64,000 bases of DNA, taken from NCBI GenBank assembly GCA_000442125.1, contig KE546979.1, forward strand, positions 1,302,001 through 1,366,000. Reading direction: 5' to 3'. The position numbers and the translations under genes were made by a program. Positions 20,927-33,207 of this stretch are shown here, one piece after another. The notes beneath the pieces are model-generated. The model saw nothing but the letters and a program-made list of their open reading frames with translations, made no database searches and had not been told where the DNA came from. Each line of letters starts with the position of its first letter. Positions within the stretch are counted from its first letter, which is position 1. This stretch comes from Opeltia flavorubescens. Taxonomy: Eukaryota > Ascomycota > Lecanoromycetes > Teloschistales > Teloschistaceae.

Positions 20927-22450
20927 TTAACCGGTATACCTCAGCGCGAAAACGCCTCGTTCGATACTATTCAACAGCAGCACCCCACTCTTGAAGTAAG
21001 GATACACGCTCCAACTTCCCGAAAACTCCACAATCCCACCCACACTATCATCTTCAGGATGTACATCAAAAAACCCCACCTGCCTGAACCCCTTCCCCGT
21101 CGGATCCGCCTCCACGCTCCTTACATCCACAATTCGCAATCCGCTGTTGTAGTTACTCTGATAGGTCAGTCCATCCTTGACATACTGGTTATGATCAATG
21201 GATTTGGCGGGGGATTGGTAGTAGCCTGTGTTTATGGGACGGGCTAGGGAGGTGATGTTGAAGATGTAGGTTGTTGTGTGACCGTTAGCTGCGACGCCAG
21301 TTTTATCTTCTTCGTCGAGTTCGTCGTCGAGGAGGAGGAAAGTCATGTCGGTGTTTGAGGTGAGCCAGCCTTGGTGGGTGTAGGAGGAGCCGGCGTAGGG
21401 GGTGCGGGAGATTTGGAGGGGGGCTTTCTTGTTGGTGACGTCGACGATTGTGAGCTGTGGCAAAGGAGTTTTTGGCGGTTAGTGATGGTACAGAGGACTT
21501 GTGAATCATGGAAGGGAACCATGGATTGGAGCTTACGGTATCTTCGTTGTAGTTGAAACAGATTTCTTTACCCTGGTACCGAGCATCTGGTCCGTTGTAC
21601 ACGACACACTGCGCGTCATGTACATAGCCGTCTTGGCTCACGCAGCCTGGTGATACCGGTTTAGCAGGATTGGAAACGTCGAGCATAAAGAGTCCACCCT
21701 TGCAGGCGGAGTTGCGCGATGTCCCTACGGCATAGATCATATTTTTCTCTTCATGTGCGACGATGTTGTGAGATGAGCCGAAACCGGAATACCATGCCGT
21801 GAGGTCAGTCTTTATGTTGAATATTTTTGGTGACGACAGAGTGAGAAGCTAAAAATTCAGCATCAGTGATTGGATGGGGAGGGATGAGGGCAGTTGATTA
21901 CTGACCTTCCGCATATCGAAGACTTGCAGACCATGACCCTGGGCTTCGGAGCCAATATACACGTAGCCATTGATCACTTTCATATCTCGCCACGGGCTCG
22001 AAACAGTCTGAGTGGGTAGACGACCAAGATACTTGAGGTTCCCAGTCTTGTCAACTTCGACGAAAGCGGTGCCGTCAGTCTGGCCAACAGCGCCAAATTC
22101 GCGCCCATCGGCGGAAGTCCAACCTAATTTTGCGTAAGTGCACCGGTTGCCCGAACAGGATGCGATCCCTTACCCCAGATATCGTTTCCTTCCTTGGTTG
22201 TAGAGCCCATCTGAGCATGGCTAAGGAAAGAGAGCAGATCGACCTTGTCGCAAGAATACTCGCCAGCTTTCCCATTGACACAGGGTGTAGGTCCAACAGC
22301 TCCAATGCGGGCGTTGTCATATTTGTCGAAGACACCAGCCGCCCGCATACTATCCCAATGTTTGATCTTCATGGCCATGAGACGGTCCATCTCGCCTTGA
22401 GCATGGATGGAGCTCGCAAGGCCTGCGAGAAGAAGGATTGATAGCTTCAT
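20927..22450 (-). CDS. Secreted LVIVD-repeat (choice-of-anchor B type) protein
   Basis: Four exons on the minus strand: 22174-22450, 21906-22123, 21537-21848 and 20927-21454, with introns of 50, 57 and 82 bp; phases agree for 444 aa. The ATG at 22450 opens a signal peptide (MKLSILLLAGLASSIHAQ). Downstream are LVIVD-like beta-propeller blades: GHGLQVFDMRK, GGLFMLDVSNPAKPV, LTIVDVTNKKAPL, SGLRIVDVRSVEADP, and the NDIWGW-TSADGREF and GRLPTQT segments seen in choice-of-anchor B proteins. Extracellular; substrate unknown. The fit of motifs across the splice sites supports the model well. Confidence 0.85.
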
Positions 22451-23785
22451 TCTGAGGTTGGTTCGGTGTAATGATATGCTTAGGTAGCGACTGTTGAGAT
22501 GGATGTAGAAGTTGAGAGGATAACATGGCATTTATATCGTGCTTTTCTCTCCCTGAGTCGCAGCTTCCCACCTTCCCAAGACCAAAGCCAAGACCTCGGT
22601 ACACTCTCTGGACTCATTGCTATCGGTGCAAGATGGAGGCATGTTGCTTGACCTTCTCAATTAATAAAATCAATGACCTATGCCAATATTGTTTGTACTG
22701 GGCGTGAAGAGGCTTGGATGGCTTGTCGATGCCCCTGAGTCTGCGTGCATGCTGATCCCCCCGACCTTGGGTGCTTGGCGCTGAAACTGATCGACCGATT
22801 GGCTAAAGTTTATCCTAACATCCGTTGCGACACACTGAAAAGAGAAGGTCAATCCGTCGAACACAACATAGCAACGATCCAGCGCAAGTCATATCTCGAT
22901 GCCAAGATGGACGTTTAATTGCTTGCAGTGCGTGAACCGAATGATCATCCGTGAATCCAAAGATAGATTTGATAGTCGGCTGGTGGACTGCTCCGTGACG
23001 ATCTGCCGTGGATTAGATGCGATGTTCGGCGACGACCTTCTCCTATCAGAGTGGATGCATCTTCGAAGGAGGGTCATACGTAAGAGATACTTGATGGATA
23101 GTCGGCGAAGTCTGATTTCAACGGGGACTTGGTTGACCGCGTCTGCAGAGTTCTTACTTACCCCATTTATTCTGATGCTAAGGTAAATCGAGCGGCGGCT
23201 TCCCAACCGAGCTTTTTCCTCTAGATGAAATATTAAAATGGTTCAGGATATATCTAAGCTGCGCTTCCACATATCCTGAATGCCTGGATTTTCCGCCCGG
23301 GCCTGAGTCATTCTATATCGAGCTTAGCGCGGAACTAAAGTAGGCGACAGGGTTCCATTGGGCTACGTCATCCGCCACAGATTGCTTTAGACCATGCGTG
23401 TCATTACGAATAACCTTACAGGCATAGGAATATTGAGGAGGATATACTTCAGCACCATGTCGTGGAGCGGTTGTCCCGCGGGATTGAGACAACACCGACT
23501 CTAAGATTACCTATCCCGATGCACCCTTATTTGACGAATGCGCTTCACAGCTCGTCACAGGTCGCTATCCAGGGACGGCGACAAGCTTAGTGGATCTGTC
23601 AATTGGACGTCAAGAAAGCTAAAATCTCGGAGCGAGAGCTCCGCAGTCCCCGGACCTAAAGTAACTCGCCTCCACCTCGAAGTCTCTCCTTCGGTAACGT
23701 CACGAAGTCTCATTCAGCCGCCGCTCCGGTGGTCGAAGAGGTTCTGTGGCAGCAGGGCATTGATTGATATCTCCAGTGTGACTCG
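22451..23785. other. Intergenic, no supportable gene
   Basis: About 1.3 kb with only short frames, none having a credible start and protein-like composition together. The left part is the promoter of the LVIVD gene. Confidence 0.4.
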
Positions 23786-25270
23786 CTACCATGCCCCACG
23801 CACAAGTCTGATCTGCAGCGCCAGTGAAAGGTTTTTGGAGGTATATGGCGATTTCGAATGTGGTTGGAAAGAGGATGGTATTTGCTCCTGTACCGCGTCT
23901 ATTAGCGGTTCTCGCTTGGTCGACAACGTACTTGAGACGGTACCAATTGCTCTTTTTCCCGTATGTCTTGGTTTGCGTCCATGAGTTGGAATACTGATTG
24001 CCGTGCCGCCTATCGTCGTGGAAATAGGGTTGCTGACACATCTTGCTAGAAGTTCTTCAGCGACGGTTCGTAGCATATCCCAGTTCGTGGCGTGTTTCTG
24101 GTTGGAGCCGATTGCTATTGCACAGTTTCCTTCGAAGATATCAGCGCTTGCATCTCATTGGTCGGGAAAGGGTAAAATTATTCAGCATTGAGGTACCTGA
24201 AGTTCGAATCACGGGTCCTGATGCGGGATCTATTGTAAGAGGCCCGGCTTGGACGAACTGGTATAACGCTGCCTCACAATTCGCAGTGGTGGGACTGCCA
24301 AGATTCGTATCGCATATGTACTTTACATTCGGAGGAACGGGCGGGAAAGGTAAAAGGGGGAATTGCCACCATCGTAAACTGCTATCACGAAGACTATATG
24401 CAAGTCCTCGGGTAACATGTGCGGCACCGTTTTGCTGCTGTGGCGATGAGCTAGGGTTGGTGAATATATCCTCAAGGCTGAAAAATTGGTTACCAATGTA
24501 AGTGCAGGCAAGCTTGCATCTACTTACTACGATCGCAATTGCAGCGAGATGGAGTAATCGGCCTCATTCCCTTCTACCTCCACATCGATACCGGAGAGCG
24601 TTATCTTCATGTACACTGGTATATCTGTTGAATGAACAGTCAGCGTAATAATATGCACGGCGAAACTGAGCAAGTAGATATTCGTTCAAAGGCATCAAAA
24701 CCAATCAGAACAGGGACGAAACCTACTGTACCCATCTGCAATAGCTTCAGTCGTCAAAGTTGCAAATGTATTGCTACCATCGGGCTGCTGCACGACTGCC
24801 GTGAGGTCGATTGTCGTGCCATCGTACGCAACCGGATCCACCAAAGCATTGAGCGTATTCCCCAAACCATATGTAATCACACCGCCAAGGTAGCGAGAAG
24901 CACATTTATCAATGAGGTCTTGAGTTACCTGCCTGACAATATCCCATGGAACGTTGACGGTGACATCATTCCGTGAGTGCCCGTCCAGATCAACCATTAT
25001 CGTGCAGGTATATCGGCCTGCTGGCTCCGTGTATGTGAGTGGCACCTGTGTAATTCCTGGATTTGAAGATTGAAGACCGAAGACGGTGTTCAGACCTGTG
25101 GCCCGGTTGTGGGGCATTTTGCTTAAAGCTCTTTGACATACTGAGGGATCGATTGAGCGTCCAAGTCTTCCGCTACAGTAATCGATGTCAGGCGGCTGAG
25201 GATATCCTACAACGTGATGATGAAATAGGCCCGCAAAGACCAGTGAAATAACCAAGAGATGGCAAGTCAT
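23786..25270 (-). CDS. Secreted protein with two copies of the four-cysteine domain
   Basis: Proposed four-exon gene: 24727-25270, 24528-24624, 24197-24477, 23786-24129, with introns of 102 (GTAGGT donor, CTGAC branch), 50 (GTAAGT) and 67 bp; phases agree for 421 aa. The ATG at 25270 opens a signal peptide (MTCHLLVISLVFAGLF). Domain 1: DYCSG, VCQRALSKM, YTCTIMVDLDG, WDIVRQVTQDLIDKCAS, LGG. Domain 2: YICDTN, NCEAALYQF, GNCAIAIGS, NWDMLRTVAEELLARCVS, GGTA. The two align with each other and with the single-domain proteins of this window. Alternative: the first exon alone read through gives a 191-residue protein ending at 24695. The 3' end is unsure: past GGTA another frame looks more protein-like down to about 23700, which may mean a 1-nt frameshift or a missed intron. 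Function unknown. Confidence 0.6.
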
Positions 25271-26494
25271 GATGCCGTCGCAACCAAATGAGAGTTAAAC
25301 AGCCAACGCGAGCGATGGAGGGATATCCTGTGCTGTGCGGGTTGAAAAATGAACACAAGTACCTCAACAGACTGCATCGTGCGGTTCATCATCATCTCGA
25401 GGAAGATTTCGTACGCCTTGAAACACATGCGTATGTGGGGAGACCCTTGAGGACGCAGACATATATGCGCTGCATCTTGCGTTGGCGGGTGTCGCCACAT
25501 CTACGGGCGATGTCGGCGGACGTACTCCGTACCATCTCGCTAAAGCACTTGCACTGATTCTTATGCAGTATTTAGCTGTGACCCTACCATAACATGTCTG
25601 ATGTTAATGGGGCTCAACTCATGGCTGTGATTGGATTTCCGAGCGCCTCGTACTAGTGTCTGTATGATGGCAATGCATCCAATCGTTGTTAAGAATACGT
25701 CCTTTCATGGATCCTTTTTCATTTTGCAGGTTGCTATACACCAATAATACCCCCTTGCCATATAATTCCATGCTTTCTATGGACATTGTGGCTCTCGGAT
25801 TGTTTGTTTGCAATCGAACAAGATTGCTTTCTTCTATTACCGCGTCGCGGATCTCTGGGCGGAATTGACAGATGATCAGCATAGCAAAGTTCGAACGGCT
25901 TGACGAATATCCAGACCTGGTATCTAGAAGTGTCTGACAGTCAAAGTAATGCTTCAAGTCTCATGACATTTGGTGGGCTGAGAAACCATACACTTTTGGC
26001 ACTTTCAAACCTGTGTAACGGCAAAACAAGGCAACGGCTAACGCAGGGAAATGATAAAATTCAGGCAAAGCCGATTTTCAGTCTACTTCCGCACTGCCGA
26101 AGGAGGAATCTGATGTCTGCTCCAAAGAACGACGTGCATAGTACATGTACGTTAGCTAAAGTAGCCAATCGACCGCAACGATCCTCAAGCTAATCACACG
26201 AAAATTGGACCCTTGAGTTCATTCCGGGGTTTGTGAGTGGAGATGATGTGAAATACCTGCATCGGATTGCAAGGAGACCACTGCAGGTACGTAGCTGATG
26301 CTGACTAATACCTGCCTCTCCAAATTACTCTTTTGCGGCATGCATACATCCAAGAGCCTCTGCAGTCAGGCTATTCGCCAGAGGAAAAAATCGTTAGAGC
26401 AGGTGTATGTGTGACAGTCCACCTTCTGACATCGGCAAAGAGTGTTCTGGCTCCTCTGAGCACTGCTGGTGGAAATCGAGATCATGTCCTTCAT
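25271..26494. other. Intergenic, no supportable gene
   Basis: The 5' flank of the two-domain secreted gene. A minus-strand frame at 25619-25957 has some protein-like stretches but no ATG at its head. It could be a decayed exon. Confidence 0.35.
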
Positions 26495-26683
26495 CTAGCC
26501 TCCACCGAATTTATGATTGGTACAGGCTAGAAAAGGAATCTCTCTCTCCTGGCAGGCGTCCAATAGGGGTGAAACCATTGCACTAAGCTCTTCCAATTCA
26601 TGTTTCGCATCCTCTATATCCAATGCAGTAGCATCTGCACAGATATCCTCAATCCTTGTTCCAATAAGAGATTGACTAACCAT
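26495..26683 (-). CDS. Small hypothetical protein
   Basis: A 62-codon ATG-led frame beginning MVSQSLIGTRIEDICADA, with a short acidic amphipathic helix (DIEDAKHELEELSAMV) and three cysteines. It has no signal peptide or known motif. It may be a first exon of a larger gene whose other exons I could not find, or chance. Confidence 0.3.
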   Translation of the reverse strand: MVSQSLIGTRIEDICADATALDIEDAKHELEELSAMVSPLLDACQEREIPFLACTNHKFGGG

Positions 26684-27153
26684 GATGGTGTTACTACTAT
26701 TACTACTATCAAGAGGCTTGAGCAAAGTTGTTTTTCTGATGGAAATAAGAAGATAGTATGGGAGATTTACTGCATAGATTATTTTGAGGGATGAAAAATC
26801 GATCAGAGCAACGTATATATTTTGCCAAGTCTGAGCTTCACTGGATATACCCACGGTGAGTTGGATGATGGGAGAGGGCTGGAATGAGTGACAATTTCTC
26901 ACAAAGGGGAGAGAACGCACTTGGAAGACTTGTTCAATTGCTCAACTGCCTTAGTTCCAAGGATGCGATCAAGCTAAGAAAATCGTGTAGAAGACTGACT
27001 TTTTTGAGGAAGGCGATTCATGCGGCTGCCGTGAGGAGACGACATCCCATACCTGGCGATCTGGCTTCCTCGGCAGCTACATCGGACAGCCCGGTACGCT
27101 CGGCCCTGAACCTATCTCGAAGACCATCCCTTAGCTCCACATCTCCATCTACT
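26684..27153. other. Intergenic, 3' side of carbonic anhydrase gene
   Basis: A trinucleotide ACT run lies near 26691-26708. A plus-strand frame from 26884 runs antisense into the anhydrase gene and is not supported. Confidence 0.4.
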
Positions 27154-28053
27154 TCATGCACTGTTAATATCATGCAACCAAACCTGCTGCTCCTCCCTCG
27201 CCGAAAATGTACAAGCACCCAGAATACTTCTCATCTGCTCCACGGACACAAACGCAATCGTCCTCGCCATGAACCATCGAATCCCCTCCCTACACGGCGG
27301 ACTCGTCAAACTGCCCCTATACGTCCAGAACTCATTGAAGCGATATACCCCATCCAACGCCAATCCCATGTTCATTTCTACATCTTGGACGACCTTTGGC
27401 TCGTTCGCTGGATCTATGTCCGAAGGATCTTGATCTGGGCTTAGGCCAGGCTCTGTGACGAAGGGCACCATCTCTGGTAGTTGGGCGAAAAATGGCATAT
27501 TGGATGTTCCGGGGTCCAGTCGGATGGCTGCAACGGCGACTTCGTGGCCTGAGGCGTCGACGTGTACGAGATGCATTTCTGCTTTACTTCTGTCGCCGCC
27601 GACACTATGGTCGGCTGGAGCGTGGATGTGCCAGCCTTTCAGATAGGCGACTTCGTTGTCCCAGTGCATGGATGGCAGATCGGTGTAGATGCCCGGTGGG
27701 TGGGATAATGTGAATGAAGGACCGTAGCCCCAGTTTGTCCAATTCCCTGTGACGTTACGATCGTAATTCTCGAAGGTCGGGTGGTGGTGCTGGGAGAGGC
27801 CGTTGGTGAGGGAGAGGGCGATGGGGGATTGTTGGGTTCCGATCTGGCATTCGGCGTATTCGGGGCGGATGGCACCCCAGTTGTAGGAGGCATCGTAGGC
27901 CCAGTCGGAGGTTATGTGGCTGGGGTTTGTGTCGCTGACTGCTTCGCGCTTTGCCAGATGCCCTCGTCGTAGGTTGGTGTGATCTGCGCAAGAGATCACA
28001 GAGGTGGAGTGGAAGCCGAGAAGTGCGAGGGCGATACGGGTTTTGGTCGTCAT
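27154..28053 (-). CDS. Secreted alpha-type carbonic anhydrase
   Basis: Single-exon gene, 299 aa. Interconverts CO2 and bicarbonate outside the cell, by family. The ATG at 28053 opens a signal peptide (MTTKTRIALALLGF ... ISCAD). Alpha-class motifs in order: SYNWGAIRPEY at 56-66, QQSPIAL at 74-80, the zinc ligands WHIH (H142, H144) and EMHLVH (H161), and YRGSLTSPPCREGIRWF near 245-261. The usual HWHWG is replaced by GWHIHAP, which keeps both histidines. N-glycosylation-like NVTGNWT at 100-106 fits secretion. Length is near the family norm. Start and stop are unambiguous. Confidence 0.9.
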   Translation of the reverse strand: MTTKTRIALALLGFHSTSVISCADHTNLRRGHLAKREAVSDTNPSHITSDWAYDASYNWGAIRPEYAECQIGTQQSPIALSLTNGLSQHHHPTFENYDRNVTGNWTNWGYGPSFTLSHPPGIYTDLPSMHWDNEVAYLKGWHIHAPADHSVGGDRSKAEMHLVHVDASGHEVAVAAIRLDPGTSNMPFFAQLPEMVPFVTEPGLSPDQDPSDIDPANEPKVVQDVEMNMGLALDGVYRFNEFWTYRGSLTSPPCREGIRWFMARTIAFVSVEQMRSILGACTFSAREEQQVWLHDINSA

Positions 28054-29044
28054 GATCTCTGATCGAAGCGGAACTTAAGCGACAACCGAGGGATAATAGA
28101 GAACAATGCCCGGCGATGAATGGCAATATCGCGGAGGACTTCAGGCAATTTATGCCACGTCCCATGTCTCCATCGTTCCAACCTCGTCGTCACTGTCTTG
28201 GTGCCAAGCCGCCGGTGTAGACTCCTCGATGACACTTGAGGAAATTATTTCCATGATCGAAAGTCATACAATGGTAACATTAAAATCGCGGTGGATCTTG
28301 GTCCCATGCACAGATTCGGGATTTGGGCGCCTTATGATGGTGGTGAGCGGTCGCCAATGTCAAGAACCGTGGCCCAGACGCTTAAATACCAGCAGCCATA
28401 GCCAAGAAAATGTGACCCTCACCACTGGGAATTCTTCTCTTGCAGAAAGTGACGTGCCCGGCTGTTCAACGACCTGGACTAGAATGCTATTTTGAGGCTG
28501 TGCTGCCAAAGCTTCTAAGCAATGGCTTGATGACCTTGACAGTAGGAGCAGGTACTGAGGCGTCAGACGCAAACTTTCGCATTCAGAGATGCTATGAGAA
28601 CAACGTAACGGGGAGTCTCTGCTAGATTATAATATTCCATTGCCGGTGAAGTATGCGCGCGATTCGCCATCTCGATCTCTCTGGTTGTGGAGTTGTAGGG
28701 ATAGCAACAACTCCAATTAGCCACTAGCTGCTTACATATAGCATGCTGATGTTCTCGATATTAATTAGCAGCGACGGCGAACCATTGTAAAAACCATCAC
28801 TTTACGTCTTCTTCTTGCGGCAAGGTAGAGTTGTACGTGACGTCATCTGAACTTTAAGCTCCGTAGGGATTGAGATGTACTTGGCAGCTAAATTGATTGA
28901 TCAATAGAACGTGCAAACTTCTTATACTTTCTTAATCAAAAGACAGCGCTCGGGGATCGATTCAATAGATCTTCTAAACGTCTGCATCACCCGATCGTGA
29001 TCGACAATAACCAAACCCTCGTAACCTCGGTATCCACCGTGTCG
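28054..29044. other. Intergenic between divergent genes
   Basis: About 1 kb holding the promoters of the carbonic anhydrase (minus) and the F-box gene (plus). A plus frame at 28106-28495 is not protein-like. I see nothing else. Confidence 0.4.
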
Positions 29045-30714
29045 ATGCATCGAAGGTACACCGATATTTCAGACCTATTAAATTCCAGCCAGTACCATTG
29101 CAAGGATGTCCCATCTCTACTGCCTCTTCTCTTTGATCGCGTATTTGAAGGTCGAGCAACAACATCACCGTCTCACTTATTGACACTGCCCTCGGAGCTT
29201 ATTGCCACAATATTACAACATCTATCCTCTGCATCCTTGGCTTCCTTGGCTCTTGTCAACTCGGAATGCCTACAGCTGGCTCGCCCTTACCAATTCGTGA
29301 CCGTCAAGCTCGATGGCAGTCATTTCTCTATCCAAATAATCCAATCACTTCAAGCCGAAGCATCCGGGCGGTCACCCAATAGCTTTAGGCTTTGGGCCCC
29401 TGTATACGCCGTCTCGTCATCGCGACATGTCCAGCGCATATAAAGGAACGTCATGGTATTGACTTGGATGATGAGTACCAAGAATTGACTGATGCAGAAC
29501 GTTGGCAACGAGACACCAATGCTAGTGATTTCTATTTTGGTTGGTATCTTCCTTCGATCCAACATCTTATCACCAATCGTACTGTCCTACCCAACTTGCA
29601 GTATCTGGACTGGGGAGATCGGACACCCTTAGAGCCCGCGCTTTGCGATGCCATCATCAACTCCCCCATTCGCCGTCTTAACCTCCATGGCGCTGCCCCG
29701 AACACCTCCTTCATTGTCAGAGGATCATACAGTCAACAAGTGGGCTTTTGGCCGCTGCAAAGCCTAAGCCTGAGATTGGTGAAGCAGGCGTGTTTGGTAG
29801 CAGGAGACCTAACACCCCTCTTCGTCAGCTTGTTGCACAGCTGTGCTCCGACCTTAGAGTCCTTGACATGGGACGCTTGGGGTGATGCTAACATCCAGAC
29901 TGACTGTCTGGGCTCCAGTCCATGCTTCCCTAACTTGCGTTATCTGCGACTCAAGCGTGTCAATTTCAAAGATGCGGCTATGCTGAAAGAGCTTGTGCAT
30001 GATGGTTTGATGTCTTTAAACGTTAATCTGGACTACTCAGATGCCTCTTCCGTTTTCTTTGCTGATCGTGGGAATGTTCCTGGGCTCAGGATGTTACGTT
30101 GGGATTCGTTCAAAGGACCAGAATCTCCATCCTGGAAATTTCTGCTGGCCAATCCACAGGTTCAAGAATTAAGAATCTCACAACCGGTACCTGAAATATA
30201 TCTGGAGGAAACATTTCTTCCACTTCTTACGCGCCAGTTCTTATGCTTGAAATCGCTCTGGCTCGATCGCGCGGGAAACGATGTTTCCCAGCATTCGCTG
30301 AGGCTGATCGGCCAACTATCGACCCTTGAGAAGTTGGCCTTGAGCACGGGGAGAGGAGGGGTGACTTACCCGTATGGATGGCTTATTGACCATGCTGCCG
30401 TACAAAAACATCTTCAAAACCTGCGGCACCTGAAGAAATTGTTGTTTGGGCGGGATATTTACGAAAATTGCCCTGTGAGTGGAAGCGGTCGATACTACGT
30501 GATGGATAATCATGTCCAGATCGAAGAGAAGCGCTGTCGATTGATGCTTAATTATGCCGCGGAATACGTCGAGATTCTTCCTCATCTAGATTGGATCTTG
30601 ATTGGAGAGCTCACAATGGTCGTCGATCATGATCATGGGACAAGAGTTGCCCGACCTTTGAATACTGAGCCTTCTACTTCGATAAAAGATGTATTTGGAT
30701 GGAAGAGCATCTGA
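29045..30714 (+). pseudogene. F-box/LRR protein gene with one frameshift
   Basis: Encodes an F-box near residues 40-75 (LTLPSELIATILQHLSSASL, NSECLQLARPYQF) followed by leucine-rich-repeat-like segments (LPNLQYLDWG, FPNLRYLRL, LKSLWLDRA, LRHLKKLLFG). F-box proteins bring targets to SCF ubiquitin ligases. The ATG is at 29045. The first frame ends at 29443, while the family-typical continuation LGPCIRRLVIAT resumes at 29392 in the frame one base back. The two join near GRSPNS (about 29380). No intron of normal size fits, so either a 1-nt deletion has broken the gene or the sequence has an error; the rest is intact to 30714. Confidence 0.7.
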
Positions 30715-31584
30715 CCTAAAGCTTAATTAAGCGCGACTAGCCAGCGCAGCTCTACAGCCAAATCAAGCCAGGAGCCTCTACCGACTCACGCACGCTCATT
30801 CCTAGGGAAATAGACAAAGAGGTCGCAACCAGGGAAAATCGAGATGACGATCTGAATGTTTTCCAGGAGCCGATCCTACGCGACTGACACATTATCCTAT
30901 GTACCCAATTTGTTGACCGGTTACTCTCGTTGTAGTCGCGCAATATTTAATCCTAACGGGTGGTCAGCCACCAATACATGAGATGTAAGAGCATGAATGT
31001 TGATAAGCCAGGATAACAGCACATTGAAAGTCTCACCCAATCAAATCATCGCTAGGAACACCCTCAACTGAGGTCCACGCATCTCCGCAATCACGACGAG
31101 ACCCCGAAATAACCGAGGATGTGCGTGTGCAACCAACCTCTTGATGGGAGGAGTAAAACCGTATGGTGACTGTACCTCGGACATGCTGAAATGGCTTGTA
31201 GCGACCACGATAAAACGACTCTGACGAATTACAAAACAATGGTCAAAGGACTTGATAAAGAGTAGCTGCTATTCTACCTCCGCTACGCGGCGACCATTTC
31301 TTGATCACTGCTCGCAGATTGCGGCCATGTCGTCACCTTTTTCAAACAGACTCAGAATTCATCCTTTAATGGATACCACAACGACGCAAGAACCCGCTTC
31401 TAAGAGATCGAGGACGTCACCAGACAAAATAGCGGTGTGCGTGGAAGATTCTATACCTTTCGACTTATCCACGAGACTGCCTGACCATGCCTGACTCCTG
31501 GACATTCTACACCTGAAGAGTTCACTTAATTCGGAACAGGAGCTCGAATATCAATGCCACATCATGAGGTGAATAAGAGGCAGG
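30715..31584. other. Intergenic, one small frame only
   Basis: A 55-codon ATG frame at 31327-31494 (MSSPFSNRLRI, with a basic KRSR) is the only mildly protein-like item. It could be a gene scrap. Otherwise I see nothing. Confidence 0.35.
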
Positions 31585-33207
31585 ATGTTGGTGAACGTCT
31601 TTCATATCCTGCTAGCCGTCTGCTGTAACGGCCAAGCAGGAGCTCTCCATTCACCATCCGCCATTCATAGACAGCCATCGATTATTATTCGCGATGTATG
31701 TATTATCGGCGGCGGCGCTTCCGGCACCTATGCAGCCATTGGTTTGAAGGATATAAACAAGAGCGTGGCAGTGGTTGAAGCCCAAAGCTATTTAGGGGGC
31801 CACACAAATACCTACACCGACCCCTTGACCTCCGAAAAGGTTGACTATGGCGTGGTGGTATTCGCCAATACTTCCATTGTCAACTCGTACTTCAGAAGAT
31901 TCAATATCCCACTTATTCCAGGCGATGCCAGTCCCATTATTCCTGTGCGGAATCTATACGTCGACTTCCGTACAGGCAAGAACGTTACTGGATATGTTCC
32001 TCCGAATTCGACAAAGGCTTTTCGTGCATACGCTGCTCAAGTCGCCAAGTATCCCTTTCTCCATTCACCGGGTTGGAATCTTCCAGATCCCGCGCCGGAT
32101 GATCTTCTACTCCGTTTCGGAGATTTCGTGAAGAAGTATCAGCTTGACGATACGATGTTTACCATGAATCAATATGCACAGGGCTTTGGGGACCTCTTAT
32201 CTATTCCCACTTTGTATGTACTTAAGTACTTCAATGTGCTGCCAGGGCAGTCGGGGGCCTCGACAACGTCTTTGACCACCGCAAGGCATGATAACAGTGA
32301 GTTGTACGAGAAGGCAGCGGAGGAACTTGGAGGTACGTCGTGAACTCCGTCTACGGATCTAAGCCTGGCTCGACGGGCATAGGCTGTCAGACGGCTTACT
32401 ACCCGTCTCATCACGCGACCCCACTGTCTCAATTGTGAATGTAAGACGAAACTGACTTTCCGCTTCAGACGATGTCTTCCTCAGCAGCAACGTGATTGCA
32501 ACAGATCGAAGCAGGAAAGGCGTCAAAATCACAATTAAAACACCTCGAGGCATCAGAACCATCCTAGCGAAGAAGCTCGTCATCTCCATTCCACCGCTAC
32601 TATCTAATCTTCGAGGCTTTGACTTGACCGAAACCGAGCGTGGTCTATTCCGCCAATTCTCTACCGAAGCTTACTACACAGGTCTCCTGCGGAACACCGG
32701 CATACCTGATAATGTTGTCATCAATAACGTCGCAACAGACGCACCTTACAACCTTCCATCAGGTACGCTCCTCCCGCCCCAATTGCTGGCAATTATCGAG
32801 ACAAGCCCGAAGCAGCTAACGAATGTGTCTCAACAGGACCAAGTCTCTACGCCCTCTACGCCCTCAGCACCCCCAATGTCACAGGCCTCAAGGACTTCAA
32901 ATTCGGCGCCTCCACCACAACTCTTTCCGACAACGCGGTCAAATCCTCCATCCTATCCACAATTGCAAAGCTCAGGATTGCCGGCACCATACCCACAGCC
33001 TCCGCGCCGGAGTTTGTCGCTTTCAAGAGTCATACTCCATACCAATTGCATGTGTCGCCGGATGCGATTAGGAAGGGCTTCTATAGGGACTTGATGAAGT
33101 TGCAGGGGGAGAGGAGGACGTCGTGGACTGGGGCGGCTTTTAGTAAGCATTCGAGTTCGGATCTTTGGGCTTTTACGAAGGGGATTTTGGGGGATGTTGC
33201 TGCTTAG
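31585..33207 (+). CDS. Secreted FAD-dependent amine-oxidase-like enzyme
   Basis: Three exons, 31585-32332, 32469-32762 and 32837-33207, with introns of 136 and 74 bp (branch sites AACTGAC and GCTAAC). Phases agree for 470 aa. The ATG at 31585 opens a hydrophobic leader (MLVNVFHILLAVCC). The dinucleotide-binding motif VCIIGGGASGTYAA is at about 38-51, followed by VVEAQSYLGGHTNTY, the FAD-contact segment of flavin amine oxidases/desaturase-like enzymes. Middle: FVKKYQLDDTMFTMNQYAQGFG; C-terminal part: HTPYQLHVSPDAIRKGFY. The substrate cannot be read from sequence. It may serve secondary metabolism with nearby redox genes. Confidence 0.85.

Noticed and set aside
24311-24511. Separate minus-strand gene starting near 24511
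   Set aside because: The start is not ATG and the frame closes before the conserved NCEAAL region. The four-exon model explains the same DNA better.
26884-27444. 186-codon plus-strand frame
   Set aside because: Its second half is antisense to the carbonic anhydrase C-terminus and the first half has no recognisable domain.
32333-32468. Extra small exon in the amine-oxidase-like gene (a frame reading SDGLLPVSSRD-like)
   Set aside because: Using it needs a 30-bp second intron and breaks phase. A single 136-bp intron with a good branch site joins the exons in frame.
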